64,000 nucleotides of DNA from Micromonospora sp. C31 (GCF_018070575.1 NZ_JAGPXN010000005.1:1-64000), one strand, 5' to 3'. Shown: positions 43,770 to 52,329, numbered from the stretch's first letter. Program-made: numbers and translations. The notes: generated by a model from the letters alone, not told the origin.

Positions 43770-43798
43770 AAGTTAGCTTCCGGTACCATGGCGGTCAA
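43770..43798 (-). promoter_or_regulatory. Promoter of the uronate uptake/catabolism operon
   Basis: TTGACC (complement of 43793-43798), a 17-nt spacer and TAACTT (complement of 43770-43775) form a good promoter on the minus strand. The predicted start near 43763 leaves a leader of about 55 nt that contains operator copy 1. Confidence 0.6.
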
Positions 43799-43832
43799 CA
43801 GGCCGGAAACAAATGACCGTCAGGGTGGAGCC

Positions 43833-44747
43833 ATGCCCCGCAACCGCTCGCGCATCGAACGACCCGACGGCGCTGACCACGCTGACCGCCAGGACGGTCC
43901 CAGCCAGCGCGGCGGCGCCCAGGAAAGCGGACGGACAGGAAGGAACGGGCGGGCGGTCGGGCTTGGCCCTGCCACCGCCTCGGCCGAGTCCTCCCCCGTC
44001 AAGTCCGCCGAGCGCACCGTGCGCATTCTCGAGACGCTGGCCGCATCGCCCACCCGCCTGACCATCTCGGAGCTACAGGAACGGATGGGCTACCCGCGCT
44101 CCAGCCTGCACGCGCTGGTCCGCACGCTGCGGGAACTCAAGTGGGTGGAGTCCGACGACACCGGAATGGCGTTCGGGGTCGGGCCGCACGCGCTGCTCTC
44201 CGGCACCGCCTACCTCGACCGCGACCGCGCCCTGCCGTACGCGAACGAGGCGCTGGAGGACCTGCGCGCAGAGGTCGGGTACACGATCCACTACGCCCGA
44301 CGCGACGACGCGCACGTGCTCTACCTCGCCAGCCGGGAGTCACGCGACTCCGTCCGGATCGTCTCCCGGGTCGGCCGGCGCCTGCCGGCCCACCTGACCG
44401 CCCTCGGCCAGGCGCTGCTCGCCGAACTCACCACCGACGAGGTGGCGCAGATCCTCCCGGCCGACCTGGAGAAGGCCACCGCGCACACCATGACCGACCG
44501 GGCGGCGCTGCACGCCGAACTCGACGCGGTGCGGCAGCGGGGCTGGGCCTTCGAACGGGAGCAGGGCACCGAGGATGTGGCGTGCGTGGCCGCTCCGGTC
44601 GGCTACCGGATCCCGGCCACGGACGCCATCTCCTGCTCGATGCCCGCCCAGCTGGCCGACGGCGAGGAACTGGACCGGGTGGTCAAAGCGGTGGTGATGC
44701 ACACCCAGCGGCTCGCCGCCACCCTCCGCCGAAAGGGGATTCGCTAG
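43833..44747 (+). CDS. IclR-family transcriptional regulator of uronate use
   Basis: 304-aa regulator. ATG 43833 follows GGTGGAG; an in-frame ATG at 43788 is possible but poorly placed. An unusual about 55-residue Arg/Gly/Asp-rich N-terminal extension precedes the IclR winged helix (KSAERTVRILETLAA, then RLTISELQERMGYPRSSLHALVRTLREL), and the C-terminal about 170 residues are the effector-binding domain (VGRRLPAHLTALGQALLAEL, CVAAPVGY). It is divergent from the importer operon and convergent with uronate dehydrogenase, with stops overlapping at 44744-44747. KdgR-like repression by binding CCACATATGTGG-type sites is the natural proposal, with a pathway intermediate as inducer. Confidence 0.9.
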   Translation: MPRNRSRIERPDGADHADRQDGPSQRGGAQESGRTGRNGRAVGLGPATASAESSPVKSAERTVRILETLAASPTRLTISELQERMGYPRSSLHALVRTLRELKWVESDDTGMAFGVGPHALLSGTAYLDRDRALPYANEALEDLRAEVGYTIHYARRDDAHVLYLASRESRDSVRIVSRVGRRLPAHLTALGQALLAELTTDEVAQILPADLEKATAHTMTDRAALHAELDAVRQRGWAFEREQGTEDVACVAAPVGYRIPATDAISCSMPAQLADGEELDRVVKAVVMHTQRLAATLRRKGIR

Positions 44748-45574
44748 TAACGCTCACCGAGCGGCACGTCGCACCACTGGCCGCCGACCCGGTCGAGCAC
44801 CGGGTCGGCGTCGAAGTCGGGCTCGCCGTGGGCGGCGACGAGTTCGTCGGCGTACTTCTCCGCGTCGTCCTTCGGGTGATAGCCGATGGCCTCGCCCTCG
44901 GCCAGCGACCACCAACGGCGAGTGTTTCGGCTGATCCCCCAGACGATGCGGAAGCCGGGTGAGTCGGCGGTCAGGCAGGCCTCCACCAGCCGCGCCCCGT
45001 CGTCAGGGGACAACCACAGGGCCAGGCCGCGCAGCCCCGGCGGCCGGGGGAACCACAGCCCGATCCGCAGGCAGACCACGTCCATGCCGAAGCGGTCGGC
45101 GTAGAGCTGCCCGGCCGCCTCGGCGGCCACCTTGCTCCACCCGTACAACGTGTCAGGTCGACCGGGCGCGTCCGCCGGCAGACCACCCGCCGGCGCCCCC
45201 TGCCGCTGGTGGAAGCCGGCCGCGTGGTTCGACGACGCGAGCACCACCCGCTTCACGCCGGTGCGCCGGGCCGCTTCCAGCACGCAGTACGTGCCGTACG
45301 CGTTGAGCCGGAGCACCTCCTCGACGCCGGCCTCACGGCTCTGCCCCCCGAGGTGGACGATCGCGTCGACGTCGCGGCAGGCCTCCACCATCGCGTCGAG
45401 ATCGTCGACCGAGGCGACCACCACCTCTTCCCCACCGTCGGCAGGTTCCGTGGTCGGTTCTGGTTGCCTGACGTCGAGCAGCCGAAGCGTACGGCCGGGG
45501 CGAGCCAGCAGTGGCCGGAGCAGGGTCGCCACCTTTCCGGCCCCTCCGGTGATCAGGATGCGTTCCTTCGCCAT
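44744..45574 (-). CDS. udh: Uronate dehydrogenase (NAD-dependent, SDR/epimerase fold)
   Basis: 276-aa NAD-dependent short-chain dehydrogenase that oxidises D-galacturonate or D-glucuronate to the aldaro-lactone, the first step of the oxidative pathway. ATG 45572-45574 has GGGAGG 7 nt upstream; a longer reading adds 44 unlikely residues. The dinucleotide site is ITGGAGKVA, the active site has Ser/Tyr/Lys as VLASSNHAAG (about 112-121) and Tyr144-Lys148 in YGWSK, and RNTRRWWSL with GYHPKDDAE are characteristic of uronate dehydrogenases. Length matches known members (about 265-275). Its upstream region carries two IclR-type operators. Confidence 0.9.
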   Translation of the reverse strand: MAKERILITGGAGKVATLLRPLLARPGRTLRLLDVRQPEPTTEPADGGEEVVVASVDDLDAMVEACRDVDAIVHLGGQSREAGVEEVLRLNAYGTYCVLEAARRTGVKRVVLASSNHAAGFHQRQGAPAGGLPADAPGRPDTLYGWSKVAAEAAGQLYADRFGMDVVCLRIGLWFPRPPGLRGLALWLSPDDGARLVEACLTADSPGFRIVWGISRNTRRWWSLAEGEAIGYHPKDDAEKYADELVAAHGEPDFDADPVLDRVGGQWCDVPLGERY

Positions 45575-45669
45575 GCCATGCCTCCCGTTGGTCTGTCGTG
45601 GAATCGGGGCGCCACAGCATAACCCTGCGGGTTCCGATATGAGGATTGCATCTCGACCACAGTACGTCG

Positions 45670-45684
45670 TCCACGTACGTAGAC
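45670..45684. promoter_or_regulatory. IclR/KdgR-type operator, copy 2
   Basis: TCCACGTACGTAGAC, a palindrome centred on TACGTA, in the divergent region between uronate dehydrogenase and the large pectinase-like gene. It lies 30 bp (about three helical turns) from copy 3, suitable for cooperative binding by a tetrameric IclR protein. Confidence 0.6.
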
Positions 45685-45699
45685 GACTAACGACCGCTG

Positions 45700-45714
45700 T
45701 CCACATACGTGGCA
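45700..45714. promoter_or_regulatory. IclR/KdgR-type operator, copy 3
   Basis: TCCACATACGTGGCA, the most symmetrical of the three copies (CCAC-N4-GTGG). It lies 25 bp upstream of the -35 of the pectinase-like gene and about 125 bp upstream of the uronate dehydrogenase start, so it could act on both. Confidence 0.65.
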
Positions 45715-45738
45715 GCCATGTTACAGAGCAGACAAGTA

Positions 45739-45767
45739 TTGACGGGTTGGCGACCGTTCAGTTAACT
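45739..45767 (+). promoter_or_regulatory. Candidate promoter of the large pectinase-like gene
   Basis: TTGACG (45739-45744), a 17-nt spacer and TTAACT (45762-45767). The -35 is good; the -10 is only partly conserved. The leader to GTG 45872 would be about 100 nt. Confidence 0.4.
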
Positions 45768-45871
45768 GACCAGCAACCCTCGTCGATGTCCGGCGCGCCA
45801 TCCGCAAGCCTGACCCCAACGCTCAGCCGTCCCCGCCGGTTCTCCGACGGCGACATACACCCGGAGGTCCT

Positions 45872-48800
45872 GTGTCCCGTTCCCGCGTACCCTGGCTCGT
45901 GCCCCTGGTGGGCACAGCCGCGGTCCTCGCCACCATGCCGGTCGCGCTCGCCGCGACCGGCCAGCAGTCCCCCTCGACGAGCGTCGCGTCGGCCGACGCG
46001 ACGCTCGCGCTCGACCTCTCCTCCGCCAACCGCCGGGCTCCCCTGAACGGGCTCTACAACTGGAGCCGGGCCGGATACCGCGGCGGCACCGCCCTGCCGG
46101 GCAGCGGTCAGCTCAACTCCGACGCCGCCTGCCAGGTGACCCCCGCCGAACTCTCCGGCACCTTCGGGGTACGCCCCGGTGACGGGGTCGACGACTCCGC
46201 CGGCCTGCAGGCGGCGATCGACGCGGTCAGGTCCAACTGCTCCGGCAGCGCGAGCTACACCCGGCTCAGCCTGATCAGCCTGCCCGCCGGGGTGCTCAAC
46301 GTCAGTCGGGAACTGCACGTCGACGCCGACTACCTCGTCATCCGCGGCGCGGGATCCGACCCCACCACCGGCACCCGGGTCGTCTACCGGCCGGACGCGA
46401 ACACCCGCTACGACACCCTCACCCCCGACGGATCGGACTGGGACGAGGACGCGATGACCTTCGGGCAGGGCAAGGGCGGCTGGCTCTGGCCGGGCCGCGG
46501 CCTGTTCCGGGTGCAGTCCCGAGGCGTGCACACCAGCTACGCCAGCGATCACGCCGCCGCCCCGACCAACCGCAAGGACATCTTCGAAGGCACGGTGAAC
46601 GTGCACTGGAAGGCCGGGGTCGCGCTGCGTGGCAAGTCCGGTGACACCGCGTACGCGGCGCGGGCCGGCGACACCGTCGTGCACCTGGCCAGCAACGCCT
46701 CCATGATCAATCTGACTGCCGGCGCGCTGGTCAACATCCGGGCCGCGAACTCGATGAACTTCTACGCCCAGCAGCAGGCGCTGCCCACCTCACATCCGCT
46801 GCTCAACCTGCACATGCGACAGCAGCTCTTCACGATCACCGCCGCCGACACGAACAACCGCACGATCACCCTCGACAAGCCGCTCGAGTACGACGTACCC
46901 GTCAACTCCACGTCGGACGGCTCGGCAGCGATCGACGGCACCGTGTACGCCTCAAAGGCCGCGCCGTTGGTCGACCCGGTCCTCGGCGTGGGCATCGAGT
47001 CCCTCTTCCTCACTCAGGAGATTCCCGGGCTGTCCCCGGCGGACGCCAAGCACAACTACGGCAACCTCGACCCGGCCGCGCAGATGCACGGCCTAGTCTT
47101 CAAGTGGGTTGCCAACTCGTGGGTCCGTGGCATCCGGACCGACATGACCGGCTCTCACCCGATCGTCACCGAGGAGGCCAAGAACCTCCAGATCGTCGAC
47201 AACCACCTCGACGGGGCATGGAACAAGGGCAAGGGGGGCAACGGATACTTCCGCGGCTCCCGGGTCTGGGACTCGCTCTACGCCGGCAACGTCTCGCGCA
47301 ACCTGCGCCACTTCACGTTCCAGTGGTCGGCGTCCGGCAACGTGGTGATCGGCAACGACTTCGACTCCGACCTCAACCTGCACGGCGGCTGGGAACGCCA
47401 CAACCTCTTCGAGCTCAACACGGTACGCATTCCGTACGCCCACCGCTCGGCCAACTGCTCGGCCAACTGCGGCGAGGAGGGCGGCGGCGGACCGGACAAC
47501 TCCAACTGGTTCCCGATCTGGTGGGGTGCCGGCAAGAAGGCGGTCAAGTGGTCCGGCGCGACCGGTCCCCGCAACGTCTTCTTCAACAACGCGATGAGCA
47601 AGCAGCTCGGCTCGAACACCGCCCCCTACACGGCCTACTACCCAGACCGCACCCGGATCTACCAGTTCGGCTGGAGCGGCACGGGCTACCGCCACCTCGA
47701 CATCGACGGTACGCCGATCGCCGACTGGGCGCAGAACGAGCAGCGCGACTACACCGGCGGGCACGGCGTCGACGCCACCCGTACCGACAACGGGCCGTCG
47801 CTGTTCCTGACCCGGGTCGGCGGCGTCACCCCGCCGCCCACCACCGCACCGCCCACCACCGCACCGCCGACCACGGCGCCGCCGACCACGGCGCCCCCGT
47901 CCGCCGGGCTGACCGCGAAGCTCGTCAAGACCTCCTCGTGGAGCAGCGGCTACGGCGCGGACTACGTCATCACCAACAACGGCAGTACGAAGACCACCGG
48001 TTGGGTCGTCGAGTTCGACCTGCCCAGCGGCACCACGATCACCAAGTCGTGGAGTGCCACGCGCACCCAGACCGGGCAGCACTACCGCTTCACCAACCTC
48101 AGCTACAACGGCGACATCTCCCCCGGCGCCTCCGAGGACTTCGGCTTCAACGCCTCCGGCACCGGCCTCCCCCTCAACTGCACCATCAACGGAAGACCCT
48201 GTAACGGCACGGCCCCGACGACGTCGCCGTCACCCACCACGTCGCCGTCCCCGACCACGCCGCCGACCACGTCGCCGTCCCCGACGGCACCGCCGCCCAG
48301 CGGGTCGATCGTGGACGTCGCCACGGCGGCCCAACTCCAGGCCGCCCTGGCCGCCGCCAGGCCCGGCCAGACCATCCGGCTCGCATCCGGCACCTATCGC
48401 GGGATGTTCCTCACCCAGCAGGCCGGCACCGCCTCCGCCAGGATCACGCTGACCGGCCCCAGGACCGCGGTCCTCGTCAACGACGGCCCTTCCGGCACCG
48501 CCCCGTCCTGCCCCGCGCCGACCGCCGGCTGGGACTCCGGCTACGGCCTCTGGTTGTCCAACGCGCCGTACTGGAACCTGACCGGCTTCACCGTGGCCCA
48601 GTCGAAGAAGGGCATCGTGCTCGACAACTCCCACCACGTGACGATGGACGGGGTGTACGTGCACCACACCGACGAGGAAGCGGTGCACTTCCGCCGTTCC
48701 TCCGCGGACGGCGTCATCCGCAACTCCACGATCAGGGACACCGGCCGGGTGCAGGCCGGCTACGGCGAGGCCGTCTACATCGGCTCCGCCAGGTCGAACT

Positions 48801-49264
48801 TCGGCTGCCACGGCAACTCCGGCGGCATGGACCGCTCGGACCGGGTACAGGTGCTCAATAACACCATCGGCCCCAACGTCGCCGCCGAGCACGTGGACGC
48901 CAAGGAGGGAACCGTGGGCGGCGTGATCCGGGGCAACCGGTTCGACGGGCAGGGCATCTCGGGATCCAACTCCGCCGACTCGTGGGTCGACGTCAAGGGC
49001 AACGGCTATCTGATCGAAGGCAACACCGGCACCTTCCGCACGCCCGGCACCTTCGCCAACGGCTACGAGACGCACAACCTGATCGACGGCTACGGCTGCG
49101 GCAACACCTGGCGCAACAACACGTCGGACCTCGGCGGCGTCGGCCGGTACGCCATCTACGTCACCTCGACGTCGAAATGCACCTCCAACCCCAACGTCGT
49201 GTACTCCTCGAACACCGTCACCAACGCGGTGAACGGGCTGACCAACATCCCCACCACCGGGTAA
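45872..49264 (+). CDS. Secreted multidomain pectinase-like protein: beta-helix, CBM2, second beta-helix
   Basis: 1130-aa secreted protein, GTG 45872 after GGAGG. Leader about 1-28. Domain 1 (about 60-640) is a pectate_lyase_3/GH28-like right-handed beta-helix (GVRPGDGVDDSAGLQAAIDAV is the typical entry; SNWFPIWWGAGKKAVKWSG near its end). A TTAPP linker repeat leads to a CBM2 (about 690-785; KTSSWSSGYGADYVITNN, conserved Trp residues and terminal Cys pair) that binds cellulose or xylan. A second TSPSPTT linker leads to domain 2 (about 820-1130), another beta-helix (SHHVTMDGVYVHHTDEEAVH, AEHVDAKEGTVGG). Neither helix shows a motif that fixes the reaction. The cellulose anchor plus two pectin-type helices suggests wall-tethered pectin attack. 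Control by the IclR sites is likely. Confidence 0.85.
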   Translation: MSRSRVPWLVPLVGTAAVLATMPVALAATGQQSPSTSVASADATLALDLSSANRRAPLNGLYNWSRAGYRGGTALPGSGQLNSDAACQVTPAELSGTFGVRPGDGVDDSAGLQAAIDAVRSNCSGSASYTRLSLISLPAGVLNVSRELHVDADYLVIRGAGSDPTTGTRVVYRPDANTRYDTLTPDGSDWDEDAMTFGQGKGGWLWPGRGLFRVQSRGVHTSYASDHAAAPTNRKDIFEGTVNVHWKAGVALRGKSGDTAYAARAGDTVVHLASNASMINLTAGALVNIRAANSMNFYAQQQALPTSHPLLNLHMRQQLFTITAADTNNRTITLDKPLEYDVPVNSTSDGSAAIDGTVYASKAAPLVDPVLGVGIESLFLTQEIPGLSPADAKHNYGNLDPAAQMHGLVFKWVANSWVRGIRTDMTGSHPIVTEEAKNLQIVDNHLDGAWNKGKGGNGYFRGSRVWDSLYAGNVSRNLRHFTFQWSASGNVVIGNDFDSDLNLHGGWERHNLFELNTVRIPYAHRSANCSANCGEEGGGGPDNSNWFPIWWGAGKKAVKWSGATGPRNVFFNNAMSKQLGSNTAPYTAYYPDRTRIYQFGWSGTGYRHLDIDGTPIADWAQNEQRDYTGGHGVDATRTDNGPSLFLTRVGGVTPPPTTAPPTTAPPTTAPPTTAPPSAGLTAKLVKTSSWSSGYGADYVITNNGSTKTTGWVVEFDLPSGTTITKSWSATRTQTGQHYRFTNLSYNGDISPGASEDFGFNASGTGLPLNCTINGRPCNGTAPTTSPSPTTSPSPTTPPTTSPSPTAPPPSGSIVDVATAAQLQAALAAARPGQTIRLASGTYRGMFLTQQAGTASARITLTGPRTAVLVNDGPSGTAPSCPAPTAGWDSGYGLWLSNAPYWNLTGFTVAQSKKGIVLDNSHHVTMDGVYVHHTDEEAVHFRRSSADGVIRNSTIRDTGRVQAGYGEAVYIGSARSNFGCHGNSGGMDRSDRVQVLNNTIGPNVAAEHVDAKEGTVGGVIRGNRFDGQGISGSNSADSWVDVKGNGYLIEGNTGTFRTPGTFANGYETHNLIDGYGCGNTWRNNTSDLGGVGRYAIYVTSTSKCTSNPNVVYSSNTVTNAVNGLTNIPTTG

Positions 49265-49577
49265 CCCGACCTTCGGCACCGCGGATCCAACGGGCTCCCG
49301 GCCTGACCTCTCTCCTCGATGTCGTCCGGCCGGAAGCCCGCCGCCTGCAGGACCGGGTGACCCCGTCCGCTCGATGGGCAGTTGCCCCTGAGGTGCCATG
49401 CACGTCGGCGCCGCGTTCCGCCTGCCGGATCGTCCGGCAGGCGGAACGCGTGTCACGCGAGGAAGCACCGGCGATCGCTGGATGCACCGGCGAGCTGGCC
49501 TTCAACCTGCGCTGGTCACCTCGGCCGGTGCCGCTGCACACCCTCGTGCCTGTCGCCGGCGGGCCTGTCTCGCCAAC
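49265..49577. other. Intergenic stretch with a perfect 18-bp hairpin
   Basis: No supported gene. The main element is the hairpin annotated at 49412-49450. The stretch runs from the end of the pectinase-like gene to the left end of the IS256-family remnant and marks the transition into the mobile region. Confidence 0.55.
49412..49450 (+). terminator. Perfect 18-bp inverted repeat, 3-nt loop
   Basis: CGCGTTCCGCCTGCCGGA (49412-49429), TCG, then the exact complement (49433-49450). It starts 147 nt after the pectinase-like stop codon, far for a terminator but the only candidate. The perfection and length also fit a mobile-element relic or protein-binding site. Confidence 0.5.
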
Positions 49578-50762
49578 GGTGTTTCCGGCGATCTTGGTTA
49601 GTAGGTTTCAGCGGCCGGGAAGCGGTCGCTGAAGGTGATGGCGAAGGCGTTCAACGCGGGTTTCCAGCGCATCGTCCATCGGGTCCTGCCTGCTCCGGTG
49701 GGGTGGGGTCCAGGGACCTTGTCACCAGGTACAGACACTTCAACGCGGCCTGCTCGTTCGGGAAGTGGCCGTGGGCCTTCACGGCCCGCCGGTAGCGGGC
49801 GTTCAGTGATCCGATCGCGTTGGTGGAGCAGATGACGGTGCGGATCTCCAGGTCGTCGTCGAGGAACGGGATGAACTCGGCCCAGGCGTTGTCCCACGGA
49901 CGGATCACCGCCGGATACCGGCCGCCCCACTTCTCCGCCAGCTCGTCGAACGCCGCTCTGGCCGCGTCCGCGTTGACGGCGGTGTAGATCGGCTTGACGT
50001 CGCGCTTCAACTCGTCCCAGTACCTGCGTGACGTGAGGCGGAAGGTGTTGCGGATCAGGTGGATCACGCAGGTCTGCGGCCACACGTTCGTGACCACCTC
50101 CGGCAGGCCCTTCAGGCCGTCGCAGACGAGGAAGAACACGTCCTTGACGCCCCGGTTACGCAGGTCGGTCAGCACACTCATCCAGAACTTCGCGCCTTCA
50201 CCACCGGTGCCGGCCCACAGCCCCGGTGATCCGCGAGATCGTCTCCTTGCTGACCGAGGCGCCATAGATCTCCGCGAAGTGAGCGCTGATCTCCCCGGTC
50301 GTCAAGCCCTTGGCATACAGCGACAACACGACCTCGTCGACGCCCGACAGGCGGCGCTCCCGCTTGCGGACATCTGCGGGCTGAAGGTGCCGGCCCGGTC
50401 CCGCGGCACGTCGATCTGCACCGGCCCCGACGCATCGGTCAGCACTGTCTTCGGCCGGCTGCCGTTGCGGATGTTGCCCGCGCCGGCGCCGGCCTGGTCG
50501 TGTTTGGCGTAGCCGAGGTGCTCGGTCATCTCCTCGTTCAGCGCGGTCTCCAGGACCGTTTTGGTCAACTGCTTCAGTAGCCCGTCCGGGCCCGTCAGCG
50601 ACAGGCCCTGCTCTTTCGCCGCCCGGACCAACTCGGCCGCCGCTTTCGCCTCGGCCGACGGCTCGGGCCGCTTCTTCCGTCCGGTCTGGTCGTTCAGTGT
50701 CGCGGTCATCACGGCACCCTCCTCACCAGGCACAACGCCCGGCAGGTGAGGCCGGAAACACC
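49578..50762 (-). mobile_element. Decayed IS256-family insertion sequence
   Basis: Terminal inverted repeats GGTGTTTCCGGC (49578-49589) and GCCGGAAACACC (50751-50762) are perfect over 12 bp, with weaker similarity extending about 15 bp further out on each side. They bracket a broken transposase gene. Target duplications were not identified. The element is inactive on its own. Confidence 0.8.
49598..50733 (-). pseudogene. IS256-family (Mutator-type) transposase, broken in several places
   Basis: Reading from 50733: AAELVRAAKEQGLSLTGPDG, NEEMTEHLGYAKHD and QIDVPRDRAGTF are typical IS256 N-terminal segments. At about 50371 a base is missing (CAGAT-GTCCGC), shifting to RKRERRLSGVDEVVLSLYAKG. At about 50220 the sequence jumps from SKETISRIT to GLWAGTGGEGAKF, losing roughly 55 codons that normally include the first catalytic Asp. 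The remaining C-terminal half has VFFLVCDGLKGLPE with the second Asp, but the catalytic Glu of the usual STNAIESLN reads STNAIGSLN. A final shift near 49695 moves to RWTMRWKPALNAFAITF, ending at 49598. Two DDE residues are gone, so it cannot transpose. Confidence 0.85.
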
Positions 50763-50780
50763 TTTAGATTCACAGACCGG

Positions 50781-50818
50781 AAGTGGGGACATAGGCGAGC
50801 CGGCCCATGTCCCCACTT
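50781..50818. repeat. 12-bp inverted repeat (AAGTGGGGACAT ... ATGTCCCCACTT)
   Basis: Perfect arms at 50781-50792 and 50807-50818 around a 14-nt loop, just outside the IS remnant. AGAAGTGGGGACAT-type sequences are known to me from ends of other actinomycete insertion sequences, so this may be a scar of a second element in which the two ends now face each other. It could also terminate transcription. Confidence 0.5.
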
Positions 50819-50883
50819 CTGATTCCCGCTGTATGCGTATGTGACGTGGTAGCGGCTGCGACTCGCACCGCTGGGAGTGCAAA

Positions 50884-51453
50884 TTAGTTCGTCGAGTCCC
50901 TCATCATCACGACAAAAGTGAATCCGGTGCTCGTCGGACGGCGCAGGGAAATATCACACTTGATCCGGCGCAGTACCTCGTTTCTGCTGAGGTGGAGCCC
51001 CTGCGCGATGAGCCGCTCCGGGCGGACCGGCACCGGATCCTGGAAGTCGACCTCCACCTGCAGGGGCCACGCCTCGTCGAACTGTGCTGGCGGGGTGTCC
51101 AGATGCCAGGCCCCCTGCCAGTCCAGGGTGTACCGGTTGCGCCGGGCGAGCAGCGGATCCAGCAGCGTGGCCGCCACGAGTTTTGGATCGTTGGCGTGGT
51201 AACCGTCGAGTAACGCCGGATCGAGGGATCTGACGGACGATCGCTCGTGCACGGTGAGTTTGCTCGTCCGATTGCAGGAGACGCAACGGACCAGTAGCCA
51301 CACGTCCAGCAGCTTGCCGTTGGCGTTGACGCGGAACCTGCCTCCGCCGGTGGTAGCCGACTCCGACCGGCAGTCCACGCACCGCAACGACAGCAGAGGC
51401 AGCCTGGTTCGGCGAACGATCCAGGGCAGCACAGTATGAGGTTGTGAAGACAT
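50884..51453 (-). CDS. DUF1062-like zinc-ribbon protein
   Basis: 189-aa cytoplasmic protein. ATG 51451-51453 lies after GAGAGATC. Two CxxC pairs about 27 residues apart (CVDCRSE and CVSCN) form a likely zinc ribbon, followed by an alpha/beta region (VHERSSVRSLDPALLDGY) and a C-terminal helix-turn-helix-like segment (GLHLSRNEVLRRIKCD). This resembles DUF1062 proteins, which are of unknown function. It lies in the mobile region with no conserved partner, so it may be cargo. Codon use is slightly less GC-biased than that of the flanking operons. Confidence 0.65.
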   Translation of the reverse strand: MSSQPHTVLPWIVRRTRLPLLSLRCVDCRSESATTGGGRFRVNANGKLLDVWLLVRCVSCNRTSKLTVHERSSVRSLDPALLDGYHANDPKLVAATLLDPLLARRNRYTLDWQGAWHLDTPPAQFDEAWPLQVEVDFQDPVPVRPERLIAQGLHLSRNEVLRRIKCDISLRRPTSTGFTFVVMMRDSTN

Positions 51454-51984
51454 GATGATCTCTCTGAAGACCTGACACGAGGCCGATTGCGCGCGGCCTC
51501 AAACGCTGCATGGACGGGCGCACGCGGGCAGCCCGGCAGAACCGACGGGAGGGTCGGCCTGTAGATGCGCGGAAGAAGGCGTCAGGTCTAAAGAGCGGGC
51601 GGGGTCACGCGGTTTGTCCTCTGTCCTAGCTGCGACGGGGCATCGGCAACCTACGGGAACGTGGAAGGAGGACTCAAACGGTTTTCCGGCTCGAACAGCG
51701 ATCCGCCTGCGAGGCCGGCACGTCGGGATCTCGTTAGACCAAGACCGTGCCCTACTCACGGTGGCGGGAAAGCGGCGACAGCGAAGCCGTGGCCGAGGTC
51801 GTCGAGCAGCGTTTCCCCGGGCAGCTTGAAGGCCAGGTCGGCTGCACGCTCATGCCGCCGACCGTGCGCGGCGGCGCACAGGTGACGGGTGGACGTAGCA
51901 TGGTTCGGCAACACAGACTGAGCCGTGACCTCTCGGGACATTTCGCGGATCTGCCGATGAGCGAGCGGTGGGTGGGCTGGCGAA
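51454..51984. other. Gene-poor stretch with a possible gene scrap
   Basis: No gene is supported. On the minus strand (about 51756-51930) a stretch STRHLCAAAHGRRHERAADL is protein-like but lacks a start signal and continues into unrelated frame. It is consistent with debris of a lost gene inside the mobile region. Confidence 0.4.
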
Positions 51985-52329
51985 TCAAGCAGCCCGGATG
52001 TCGAGCAGTTCGGGCGATGGAAGCTCATCTGGATCCGTCTCCTCGACGCCGACCCACTCGATGCCGCCGAGGACTTTCCCCCGCTGGCGGTCCTCGATCG
52101 TGTATAGGAACAGACCGTCATGGGAGCCTCGAACGCCCGCATTGACTCTTATGGCCATCCCGAGGCTGTGCCCGTGCTGGAAGTCGATGGACGGGCACCC
52201 GCAGCCGCACGTGCCGACGACGACCACTTCCCTCGCCTGGCGCCGCAGGGTTTCAACGCCTGGGAATTCAACAGCCAGCAGCGCCTCAAGCACCGCTCGC
52301 TCTCGCTGACTCAGCGGCCTCGCGTCCAT
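51985..52329 (-). CDS. Conserved actinobacterial hypothetical protein
   Basis: 114-aa protein beginning MDARPLSQRERAVLEALL (ATG 52327-52329; two further in-frame starts lie just upstream). It has a CGCGCPSIDF segment with three Cys, then SLGMAIRVNAGVRGSHDG and a Gly-rich beta-sheet end (GGIEWVGVEETDPDELPSPE). I recall similar proteins of this length in other actinomycetes, without a function. The Cys cluster might bind a metal. It is single-gene with no operon partner here. Confidence 0.65.
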   Translation of the reverse strand: MDARPLSQRERAVLEALLAVEFPGVETLRRQAREVVVVGTCGCGCPSIDFQHGHSLGMAIRVNAGVRGSHDGLFLYTIEDRQRGKVLGGIEWVGVEETDPDELPSPELLDIRAA

